Position numbers and translations under genes: made by a program. DNA of 10,607 nt from Firmicutes bacterium UBA7709 (GTDB taxonomy: Bacteria; Bacillota_A; Clostridia; Peptostreptococcales; Anaerovoracaceae): assembly GCA_002482405.1 (NCBI GenBank), contig DLFX01000020.1:4127-14733 (forward strand). The letters run 5' to 3'. Positions 1 to 6,500 of this stretch are shown one piece after another (the first letter of the stretch is position 1; every line of letters begins with the position of its first letter). The notes beneath the pieces were generated by a model. It ran no database searches, was not told where the DNA came from, and was given only the letters and a program-made list of their open reading frames with translations.

Positions 1-1
1 T

Positions 2-808
2 CTGTCGATTCATGACGTAAATAAAGTTTGCATCGGCGATCTGGAGCTGACAGCCGGCGGAAGCAGAGGCAGCATATGCGGCGGCCTTCAGTGGGATAAG
101 GCGGCGCTGTTTGTTCAATTCCTCTTAAATGGCTGGAATCCGGCGGGCATCGACACCAGGGAAATCGCCGCCATGTATCTGACGAATCTGGCCTTCGAGG
201 GCGACTATGACGCCATTCCGGCCCTTGACAGGGGAGCGTCCATCCGTTTTTCCATGAGTCCGGCCCACACATCCCATCTGGTGGAGCTGCCCGTGACCCT
301 GCGCGTCGGCGTTGAATACCCGGACAAGCTGTATTTTGCGGACAAGGAAGGCGGAGAGCGGCATTGGGCGCAGATCGACAGAGTTTTTCTTTACGATATG
401 TGGGAGGAGATGGAAAAGAACTTTGACGACCCCCGGATGAAAGAGCAATTTACCCCGGAGGAACTTGCCGAGCACAAAGCAGAGTTCGAGGAGCATTTTT
501 CTGAAACCTGCCCAAAAGGAATGTGCTATGCGGTAGTTGAGTATGAGTGCGAGGAAGATATTTCCATACAGTTTTACAGCAAGGCGTGGCTGGACTCGGA
601 GCCGGTCCAAAGCGGCAGAGCCGGTTCAATCGGTTTTATCATGAGCCCGGACGAACCCGCGGGAAAACTTGGCTTAAAGCTGAAAGCCGCTATCATCCCG
701 GAACCGGTGGCTCCGGATACCGGATTCATCGAAGCAGAGCTGTTCCGATATATTCAAACGGGTAAAGCCTATGATATCATGATCGATTCTGACTCCGGGA
801 ACTGCTAA
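2..808 (+). CDS. Unrecognised protein, 3' part (5' end outside window)
   Basis: The frame is open from the first complete codon at position 2 to TAA at 806-808, giving 268 residues, so the true start lies left of the window. A Met at 173 is internal and has no convincing Shine-Dalgarno, and the residues before it read like the same protein. I do not recognise the family. No signal peptide or membrane segment is visible in this part. The protein is acidic, with a charged, probably helical stretch around residues 125-165 (WEEMEKN, TPEELAEHKAEFEEHF). A short motif occurs twice: GASIRFSMSP near residues 78-87 and AGSIGFIMSP near residues 207-216. Each is followed by alternating hydrophobic residues, which suggests two related beta-rich halves. 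It is probably cytosolic and possibly a large multi-segment protein. The gene is followed by about 400 bp without a gene and has no clear terminator of its own. Confidence 0.75.
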   Translation: MSIHDVNKVCIGDLELTAGGSRGSICGGLQWDKAALFVQFLLNGWNPAGIDTREIAAMYLTNLAFEGDYDAIPALDRGASIRFSMSPAHTSHLVELPVTLRVGVEYPDKLYFADKEGGERHWAQIDRVFLYDMWEEMEKNFDDPRMKEQFTPEELAEHKAEFEEHFSETCPKGMCYAVVEYECEEDISIQFYSKAWLDSEPVQSGRAGSIGFIMSPDEPAGKLGLKLKAAIIPEPVAPDTGFIEAELFRYIQTGKAYDIMIDSDSGNC

Positions 809-860
809 AATATTTGCGCTGCCATCCGAGGACAGTTCTACTCCTGGCTGCTCCCTGGAA

Positions 861-1006
861 GGTCTGCACAAATTTTTCGATTTAGGACGGCTATTTTACC
901 GGATTGTTTGTCTTAGCGAATTTTATTCCGGGATATACTGCTATAACGGTGCTAAATTCAAGAATCTGTCAACATAGTGTTCTAAATCGAAAAAATTGTG
1001 CAATCC
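861..1006. repeat. Imperfect palindrome with 25-bp terminal inverted repeats (possible MITE-like element)
   Basis: The core left arm 865-885 (TGCACAAATTTTTCGATTTA plus G) is the reverse complement of 982-1002 at 20 of 21 positions. Including GG at 861-862 and CC at 1005-1006, the arms are 25 bp with 22 matches. Pairing continues inward, imperfectly and helped by G:U pairs, to about position 918 on the left and 950 on the right. An RNA copy could therefore form one long hairpin with a loop of roughly 30 nt. It contains no ORF. A small size with inverted ends and no coding capacity fits a miniature inverted-repeat transposable element. However, I see no obvious target-site duplication (left flank ...CTGGAA, right flank CCTAAA...). 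A large structured 3' UTR or transcription barrier is the alternative. Confidence 0.55.
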
Positions 1007-1148
1007 CCTAAAAGCTTTCTAAATTCTCCACTTTCGAAAAGATATGCGGATTATGATGTACGACTTAGTTTTACAGTCTTTCGTGCAGCTTTGAATCTTT
1101 ATTTGATAAAATTGATTCCCCTGCGGGAGGCGTTAAAACCAGTTGCTT

Positions 1149-1178
1149 TTGACAGATATTTGCACTATACTTGATAAG
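1149..1178 (+). promoter_or_regulatory. Candidate sigma-A-type promoter for the EamA transporter gene
   Basis: A perfect -35 hexamer TTGACA lies at 1149-1154. With an 18-bp spacer, GATAAG at 1173-1178 matches TATAAT at four of six positions. An overlapping alternative is TATACT at 1166-1171 with TTGCTT at 1143-1148, spacer 17. Either would start transcription close to 1180-1186, leaving a leader of only about 20-30 nt before the TTG start at 1207. Confidence 0.45.
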
Positions 1179-1192
1179 TACTGTTAATGGAT

Positions 1193-1203
1193 AGGAAGGT
1201 GAG
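1193..1203 (+). promoter_or_regulatory. Shine-Dalgarno supporting a TTG start
   Basis: AGGAAGGTGAG sits 3 bp before the TTG at 1207, with its GGAAGG core 7 bp away. The only nearby ATG (1187) is in another frame, so the rare TTG at 1207 is the best-supported start of the EamA gene. Confidence 0.65.
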
Positions 1204-1206
1204 AAT

Positions 1207-2142
1207 TTGGACAGCAAACGTCTTAAAGGAAATCTTTTATTATTAACTGCCGCTCTTATCTGGGGTCTGGCTTTTACCGCGCAAAGAGCCGGAATGGATT
1301 ATGTGGGCCCCCTGACATTTACCTGTTCGAGATTTACCCTGTCTGTTCTGGTCCTGATCCCGGTGGTGCGCCTCATGGACCGGTCGTCAAAAAAGGAATT
1401 GGAGAACAGCGGTGCGGAGAAGCCCTCGCCGGAAGAAGAAAAGCGCCAAAAACGGACGCTTCTCAAGGCGGGCATCGTATGCGGCTGCGTGCTGTCCGTG
1501 GCGACGGCTCTTCAGCAAATTGGCCTGGTTTCTACCTCCGCGGGAAAGACCGGCTTTATTACAGCCCTGTACATTGTTTTGGTGCCGGTTTTCAGCATCG
1601 CTCTGAAGCAAAGACCCGGATTGAAATGCTGGATCGGTGTGGCCCTGGGAACGGTGGGGCTGTATTTTTTGTGCATTACCAGTTCCTTTTCCATTGCTCC
1701 GGGAGACCTGATCGTATTGATCGGAGCCGGCTTCTGGGCGGCCCATATTCTGGTGATCGATCATTTTCTGCCAAAGGTATCGAATCCGGTCAGGATGTCC
1801 TTGTATCAGTTTGTCGTCGTTATGGTGGTAAGCTTCATCGGCGCGCTGATCTTTGAAAAGGTAACGATTTCGGCTCTCATAAGCTGTGCGGTTCCGATCC
1901 TTTATGCCGGTATCCTGTCCGGCGGAGCCGGTTACACCTTCCAGATCCTCGGCCAAAAGCATACCGATCCGACGGTGGCGTCCCTGATCATGAGCCTGGA
2001 GTCGGTATTCGGCGCGATTTTCGGCTTCCTTATCCTGAAAGAAATAATGAGCGCCAGAGAGCTTGCAGGCTGCATCCTGATGTTCGGTGCGATCATCATT
2101 TCACAGCTGCCGGACAGAAAAAAGCCGGTGGCCATTTCCTAA
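1207..2142 (+). CDS. DMT-superfamily (EamA) membrane transporter
   Basis: A 311-residue integral membrane protein of the drug/metabolite transporter superfamily, most likely exporting an amino acid, metabolite or drug. The substrate cannot be told from the sequence. It has the usual length for two fused EamA repeats with about ten TM helices. The first repeat opens with LLLLTAALIWGLAFTAQRAG right after the start. The family-typical segment GKTGFITALYIVLVPVFSI starts near residue 113. The second repeat begins near residue 160 and ends with the characteristic LESVFGAIFGFLILKE before the last helix. An unusually long charged cytoplasmic loop (residues about 57-83, rich in Glu, Lys and Arg) separates helices 2 and 3. 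The start is TTG, chosen for its Shine-Dalgarno. The amino acid permease gene follows after 42 bp without a terminator, so the two are probably cotranscribed. Confidence 0.88.
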   Translation: MDSKRLKGNLLLLTAALIWGLAFTAQRAGMDYVGPLTFTCSRFTLSVLVLIPVVRLMDRSSKKELENSGAEKPSPEEEKRQKRTLLKAGIVCGCVLSVATALQQIGLVSTSAGKTGFITALYIVLVPVFSIALKQRPGLKCWIGVALGTVGLYFLCITSSFSIAPGDLIVLIGAGFWAAHILVIDHFLPKVSNPVRMSLYQFVVVMVVSFIGALIFEKVTISALISCAVPILYAGILSGGAGYTFQILGQKHTDPTVASLIMSLESVFGAIFGFLILKEIMSARELAGCILMFGAIIISQLPDRKKPVAIS

Positions 2143-2166
2143 AGCAATTTTTTAAATTTTTATTTT

Positions 2167-2173
2167 AAAGGAG
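2167..2173 (+). promoter_or_regulatory. Shine-Dalgarno fixing the permease start at 2185
   Basis: AAAGGAG at 2167-2173 precedes the ATG at 2185 by 11 bp. An in-frame GTG at 2173 overlaps the last base of this site, so it cannot be the start that the site serves. Confidence 0.6.
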
Positions 2174-2184
2174 TGTACAATTTT

Positions 2185-3534
2185 ATGGAGGAACAAAGGC
2201 GTGAATACGGCCTGTTCACGACAATCGCAATGATTGTGGGAATCGTTATCGGTTCCGGTATTTTCTTCAAATCCGACAATATGCTGGGATATGCCGGCGG
2301 AAATGTGGGACTGGCCATACTGGTATTCTGCATTGCGGCATTCACCATCATATTCGGGTGTCTGACCTTCAGTCAGCTGGCCGCATTGACGGACAAGCCC
2401 GGCGGATTGATCACCTATGCCAATGAGTTCATCGGCAAACGGGCTGCCAGCATGTTTGGCTGGTTTCAGGTTTTCATTTACTATCCGACGCTGACGGTTA
2501 TCCTCTGCTGGGTTGTCGGCGTTTACACCGGCCTTACCATGGGCTGGGATCTGACCTTTACAGGCCAGTTTGGAATCGGAATTATCTGGTTTATCATCTG
2601 TTTCCTTTATAATATGTTATCTGCAAAGGTCGGCGGCCGGTTCCAGGAGGCAACGATGATCATCAAGCTGATCCCGCTTTTTGCCATTGCTTTGGCAGGG
2701 CTTATCTTCGGAGATCCTATCTCAGCGATCCAGCATCCTTCCCCGGAAGCCATTACAGCGGTAAAGACGCTGGGCTGGACCGCGGCCATCGGACCCGTCG
2801 CCTTTTCCTTTGACGGCTGGGTCATCTCCATGGCAGTCGCCCATGAGGTCAGAAATTCAAGGAGAAACGTGCCGCTGGCGCTGGTGCTGGCTCCGCTGTT
2901 CGTCCTCGCGGCATATCTGATGTATTTTCTGGGAATCACGGGCTACCTCGGAGCAGACAAGGTCAGAGAGCTCGGAGACGCGTCCGTCGCGGCGGCGGCA
3001 ACAGGCCTTTTCGGCCCCGCGTTTGCAGGAATCGTCTTTGTCTTTGTGACCATTTCCGTAATGGGCACCGCAAACGGGATCATTCTCGGATACATTCGTC
3101 TGCCCTATTCTCTGGCGCTGAGAAACGCTATCCCGTTCTCCGCTTCCCTGAGAAAGATCAACACGAAGCTCAATATGCCTGTGAATTCAGCCCTCTTTGC
3201 CATCGTTATCAGCTGCATCTGGTGGGTGATCCACTACCTGCAGAACAAATACAGCCTCCTGACGAACGGGGATATCTCGGAAATCGCTATCGCCATGAGC
3301 TATGTGCTCTATATCATCCTTTACTATCAGGTCTTTAAACTCTGGAGGCAGGGCAAGGTAAAGGGCGTCTGGTACGGAGTCGTCTTTCCGGTGTTTGCGA
3401 CGCTGGGCTCGCTGTTCGTGCTGCTGGGCGGACTTACAAACCCGCAGTTCATCATCTTCGTTATCATCTGCCTCATCGCCATCGGCGGCGGTATCCTTTA
3501 CGGCAGACATGCCTATGAAGACGTTAAATTATAG
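2185..3534 (+). CDS. APC-family amino acid permease
   Basis: A 449-residue cytoplasmic-membrane transporter of the amino acid-polyamine-organocation family, expected to move amino acids by symport or exchange. The unwound helix-1 substrate motif of the family is clear: GIVIGSGIFF, with G23-S24-G25 in the first helix. About twelve hydrophobic segments can be counted, the usual number. Helix 6 carries the family-like FSFDGW segment. The overall look is closest to the SteT/LAT-type exchanger branch, though the exact substrate is inferred only loosely. It could be serine/threonine or another neutral amino acid. The ATG at 2185 is chosen because the Shine-Dalgarno overlaps the upstream GTG. The gene follows the EamA exporter and is closed by a strong terminator 17 bp after its stop. 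The pair may couple uptake with export of related compounds. Confidence 0.9.
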   Translation: MEEQRREYGLFTTIAMIVGIVIGSGIFFKSDNMLGYAGGNVGLAILVFCIAAFTIIFGCLTFSQLAALTDKPGGLITYANEFIGKRAASMFGWFQVFIYYPTLTVILCWVVGVYTGLTMGWDLTFTGQFGIGIIWFIICFLYNMLSAKVGGRFQEATMIIKLIPLFAIALAGLIFGDPISAIQHPSPEAITAVKTLGWTAAIGPVAFSFDGWVISMAVAHEVRNSRRNVPLALVLAPLFVLAAYLMYFLGITGYLGADKVRELGDASVAAAATGLFGPAFAGIVFVFVTISVMGTANGIILGYIRLPYSLALRNAIPFSASLRKINTKLNMPVNSALFAIVISCIWWVIHYLQNKYSLLTNGDISEIAIAMSYVLYIILYYQVFKLWRQGKVKGVWYGVVFPVFATLGSLFVLLGGLTNPQFIIFVIICLIAIGGGILYGRHAYEDVKL

Positions 3535-3551
3535 GAGAAAAAAGGAAAATG

Positions 3552-3581
3552 AAAAGGCTCCGCATTTCGCGGGGCCTTTTT
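3552..3581 (+). terminator. Strong rho-independent terminator
   Basis: A 12-bp stem (AAAAGGCTCCGC with GCGGGGCCTTTT, one G:U pair) and a 5-nt loop ATTTC end in a run of five Ts. It lies 17 bp after the permease stop codon and separates the transporter pair from the homoserine dehydrogenase unit. Confidence 0.93.
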
Positions 3582-3650
3582 GGACAGGATCCATCGGTCT
3601 GAGCTGACAGGATACCAGGTTGGAAGGTTGTAAAAGGAAAGGACTTAAAC

Positions 3651-4685
3651 ATGAGAGAATTGAAAATCGCAATGCTCGGGTTCGGCAACGCCGGGCGGGC
3701 GTTTGCAGGATTGCTGCTGGATAAGCAGGAAGAGATCAGGGAAACCTATGGCTGCGGCGTCGAGGTCGTCGCCATCGCTACCGGAAGCCGAGGAAGCCTC
3801 GTAAATGAAGCGGGCGTCGATTTGAGGCAAGCGCTGTCGGATATGGAGAGCGCAGGGCGCTTTCAGACGGATAGCCCTGAATATAGCGGACTCAGCGCTA
3901 TGGAGATCGCGGAACAAGTTGACTATGATGTACTCGTGGAACTGACCCCACTGGCGATTTTTTCAGGCCAGCCGGCGATCAGTCATATTACTGCGGCGTT
4001 AAGCCGCAAAAAGCATGCGATCACCGCCAACAAGGGCCCCATCGCATGGGCTTTCGAGAACCTGCGCAGCATGGCGGAGGAAAACGGAGTCCGGTTCTAT
4101 TATGAAACCACTGTAATGGACGGAACTCCGGTTTTCAATCTGGTGGAAGAGAACCTGCGCCTTTGCAGGGTGAACGAAGTAAAGGGGATCCTGAACTCTA
4201 CGACAAATTTCATCCTGGAAGAGCTGGCAAAGGGCAGGGATTACGGCGAGGTGATCGCGGAAGGGCAGGCGAAGGGTTTTGTGGAAGCGGATCCTTCTCT
4301 GGATGTGGATGGCTGGGACGCGGCGGCAAAAACCGCGGCGCTGCTCAACGTACTGATGGGGGCCGGCATCACACCCGACCAGATCCAGCGCCAGGGCATT
4401 GGAGACGTTACGGCGGAACAGATCCGCGATGCGGCGTCGAGAGGAAAGGTGATCAAGCTCCTCTGCAGGGGGACCAGGGATAATAACGGAAAGGTGGCCG
4501 GGAAGGTCGGGCCGGAAGAAATCGGCAGAGACGAGCTTTTGGCGACCATAACCGGGACATCCTCCGTCGTTTCCATCACCACCGACCTCATGGGAACCGT
4601 TTCCGTCGTGGAGCACGACCCGGAAATCCAGCAGACCGGATACGGGATTTTCAGCGATCTGATCCGGCTGATGGTGAATACTTGA
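3651..4685 (+). CDS. hom: Homoserine dehydrogenase, short form without ACT domain
   Basis: Catalyses the NAD(P)-dependent interconversion of aspartate 4-semialdehyde and homoserine in the cytosol, the branch point to threonine and methionine. The Rossmann domain opens with GFGNAGRAF (G10, G12, G15). The catalytic domain shows AANKGP with K128, NSTTNF near 182-187, and the signature GFVEADPSLDVDGWDAAAK from 209. Aligned to the well-studied yeast enzyme, E212, D223 and K227 take the place of E208, D219 and K223. The 344 residues end after the catalytic and dimerisation region, so the C-terminal ACT domain of longer forms is absent and threonine feedback by that route is not expected. The start is ATG with AAAGGAAAGGA 8 bp upstream. 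A terminator upstream and a promoter candidate just downstream suggest that it can be transcribed on its own. Confidence 0.92.
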   Translation: MRELKIAMLGFGNAGRAFAGLLLDKQEEIRETYGCGVEVVAIATGSRGSLVNEAGVDLRQALSDMESAGRFQTDSPEYSGLSAMEIAEQVDYDVLVELTPLAIFSGQPAISHITAALSRKKHAITANKGPIAWAFENLRSMAEENGVRFYYETTVMDGTPVFNLVEENLRLCRVNEVKGILNSTTNFILEELAKGRDYGEVIAEGQAKGFVEADPSLDVDGWDAAAKTAALLNVLMGAGITPDQIQRQGIGDVTAEQIRDAASRGKVIKLLCRGTRDNNGKVAGKVGPEEIGRDELLATITGTSSVVSITTDLMGTVSVVEHDPEIQQTGYGIFSDLIRLMVNT

Positions 4686-4714
4686 TTGATTCTGCTGCCG
4701 TGAAATGATAAAAT
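4686..4714 (+). promoter_or_regulatory. Candidate promoter for the acyl-CoA synthetase operon
   Basis: TTGATT (4686-4691, four of six -35 matches), a 17-bp spacer and TAAAAT (4709-4714, five of six) with an extended -10 TG at 4706-4707. It begins immediately after the hom stop codon. Predicted initiation near 4721 leaves a short leader that contains the Shine-Dalgarno GGAGGGG at 4731-4737. Confidence 0.55.
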
Positions 4715-4743
4715 AATTTATCTAGGAAGTGGAGGGGAAATAA

Positions 4744-6465
4744 ATGAACAGCTCCAGATTTAAAGATGAAGAATACGTCCACAGGCCCATCAGCGACCTG
4801 AAGGCCATGATAGATACCAGCGCCGCGCTCTTTGCGGACAAAAATGCCTTTCTCGTGAAAAACGCGCCGGGCGGCCCCTATGTACCCGTCAAATTCAGCC
4901 GGCTGAAGACGGACATCGACGAGCTCGGAACAGCCCTTATGGATTTGGGCCTGACCGGAAAAAAAATCGCGGTGATCGGAGAAAACCGCTACGAGTGGGT
5001 GGTCACTTACCTCGCCGTAACAAACGGAGCCGGCGTCATCGTACCTCTGGACAGAGAGCTCCCTGCCGAGGAAATCCACAATCTGATGGAACGCGCGGAA
5101 GTCAGCGCTATCGTATATTCCAGCAAGGTCCGTTCCGTCGTGGAGGAAGCGGTCAAGGGGGTGGGAAGCATTGAATATGTGATCAGCATGGACGCTCCCG
5201 ACCATACGGAGTCCCAGCTTTCGATGAGAAGGCTTCAGCGGACCGGAAAGCGGCTGCTGCTGGAGGAAAAGCGCTATTTTATCGATGCGGAAATCGACCG
5301 GGAGGCGATGTGCTCTCTGCTCTTTACTTCGGGTACCACGGGACTTGCAAAGGGAGTCATGCTGTCTCATAAAAATATCTCGGCCAACGTGTACAACATG
5401 TCCAAATATGTGGATGTTTCCAACAACTGTACCGGCCTTTCCGTGCTGCCGATGCATCACACCTACGAGCTTACCTGCCACATATTCACCTGCATCTATC
5501 AGGGTTGCTGCATCGCTATCTGCGAGGGGCTGAAATATATCGTGAAGAATATGGCGGAGGCTCAGGCCACCGTCATGCTCGGCGTGCCGCTGATCTTTGA
5601 GTCCATGCATAAAAAAGTATGGAAGCAGGCCGAGGCCAGCGGAAAAGCGGATAAGATGCGGACTGCGGTCCAGCTTGCCAAAACACTTGAGAAGTTTAAC
5701 ATCAAGTCCATCAAGAAGCTGTTCAAATCGGTGCATCAGGCTATGGGAGGGCACATGCAGATGTTTATTTCCGGCGCCGCGGCCATCGATCCCACCGTGA
5801 TTGAGGATTTCAACGCCATGGGCTTCACCATGTTTCAGGGCTACGGCATGACGGAAAACGCGCCTATTATCGCCGTGAACAAAGACCGGTATTATAAGCC
5901 TGCTTCCGTCGGCCTGCCGATGCCGGGCACGGAAGTAAAGCTCATCGATCAGGATGAAAACGGGATCGGCGAGATCATCTGCAGAGGTGATTCGGTCATG
6001 ATCGGCTATTACAACAACCCGGAAGAGACGGCCAAAGTCCTTGTGGACGGCTGGCTCCACACCGGGGACTACGGGTATTTCGACCGGGACGGCTTCCTTT
6101 ACATTTCAGGCAGAAAAAAGAATGTCATCGTGACCAAAAACGGCAAAAATATCTTTCCGGAAGAAGTAGAATTCTATTTAAATAAAAGCGAATATATCAG
6201 CGAGGTTGTCGTATGGGGCATAGACGACGAAAAATCGGGAGACACCATCGTGCAGGCGGAAATCTTCCCGGACTATCCTGCCATCGAGGAGAAGTTCGGC
6301 AGGATCGGGGAGGATGAGCTGCGCAAGCTGCTGAAAAGGGAAATTGACGAAGCCAACGAGCATATGCCGCTCTACAAGAGGGTAAGGAGGTTTGAAATTC
6401 GCCAGGAGGAGTTTGAAAAAACCACCACGAAAAAGATCAAAAGATATGCTTCGAAGCGCATTTAA
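4744..6465 (+). CDS. AMP-forming acyl-CoA synthetase, long-chain type (first of a tandem pair)
   Basis: A 573-residue ANL-superfamily enzyme. It activates a carboxylic acid, probably a fatty acid, with ATP to an acyl-adenylate and then transfers it to CoA. Visible core motifs are the phosphate-binding loop TSGTTGLAKG (195-204), LPMHHTYE, the adenine/acyl-AMP motif GYGMTE (366-371), the hinge-region motif TGDYGYFD (440-447) followed by GRKKNVIVTKNGKN from 456, and the C-terminal A10-like KTTTKKIKR, whose K564 aligns with the adenylation lysine. All catalytic positions therefore seem intact. A cysteine cluster (C245, C250, C255, C256, C260) just after the HHTYE motif is unusual. The start is ATG, with GGAGGGG 6 bp upstream. 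A paralogue follows after 35 bp of almost pure purine sequence. Chain length and substrate cannot be deduced. Confidence 0.9.
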   Translation: MNSSRFKDEEYVHRPISDLKAMIDTSAALFADKNAFLVKNAPGGPYVPVKFSRLKTDIDELGTALMDLGLTGKKIAVIGENRYEWVVTYLAVTNGAGVIVPLDRELPAEEIHNLMERAEVSAIVYSSKVRSVVEEAVKGVGSIEYVISMDAPDHTESQLSMRRLQRTGKRLLLEEKRYFIDAEIDREAMCSLLFTSGTTGLAKGVMLSHKNISANVYNMSKYVDVSNNCTGLSVLPMHHTYELTCHIFTCIYQGCCIAICEGLKYIVKNMAEAQATVMLGVPLIFESMHKKVWKQAEASGKADKMRTAVQLAKTLEKFNIKSIKKLFKSVHQAMGGHMQMFISGAAAIDPTVIEDFNAMGFTMFQGYGMTENAPIIAVNKDRYYKPASVGLPMPGTEVKLIDQDENGIGEIICRGDSVMIGYYNNPEETAKVLVDGWLHTGDYGYFDRDGFLYISGRKKNVIVTKNGKNIFPEEVEFYLNKSEYISEVVVWGIDDEKSGDTIVQAEIFPDYPAIEEKFGRIGEDELRKLLKREIDEANEHMPLYKRVRRFEIRQEEFEKTTTKKIKRYASKRI

Positions 6466-6500
6466 ATATTAGAGGAAAAGAAAAAACAGGAGGAAAGAAG

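Larger units (their letters stand above)
809..1206. other. Gene-free intergenic region of about 400 bp
   Basis: No credible ORF lies between the first gene's stop and the TTG start at 1207. The region is AT-rich compared with its neighbours. It contains an imperfect palindrome (861-1006), an extended -10-like TGATAAAAT at 1104-1112 without a good -35, and a TTGACA-led promoter candidate at 1149-1178. No riboswitch or T-box signature is evident. The leader left between the nearest promoter candidate and the start codon is too short to hold one. Confidence 0.6.

Noticed and set aside
861..1006. Target-site duplication around the palindromic element
   Set aside because: The flanks (…CTGGAA and CCTAAA…) share no direct repeat, so insertion by transposition is not shown by the sequence alone.
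1104..1112. Extended -10-like TGATAAAAT upstream of the EamA gene
   Set aside because: No acceptable -35 is found 16-18 bp upstream and a better TTGACA-led candidate lies closer to the gene. Kept only as a note.
809..1206. Riboswitch or T-box leader for the transporter genes
   Set aside because: The promoter candidate lies only about 20-30 nt before the start codon and no conserved T-box or riboswitch core was recognised.
2173..2184. GTG at 2173 as start of the amino acid permease
   Set aside because: It overlaps the Shine-Dalgarno AAAGGAG itself, leaving no spacing. The ATG at 2185 fits better.
3604..3634. Promoter for hom (CTGACA ... TGTAAA)
   Set aside because: The spacer is 19 bp and the -10 runs into the Shine-Dalgarno region, so it is too weak to annotate. 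A start must exist after the terminator at 3552-3581 or by read-through, but I cannot place it.
4651..6060. Long minus-strand open frame (469 codons) opposite the first acyl-CoA synthetase
   Set aside because: It lies wholly opposite hom and a gene with clear ANL motifs. Its translation is rich in His, Arg and Asp with no recognisable domain, and no Shine-Dalgarno or neighbouring minus-strand gene supports it.
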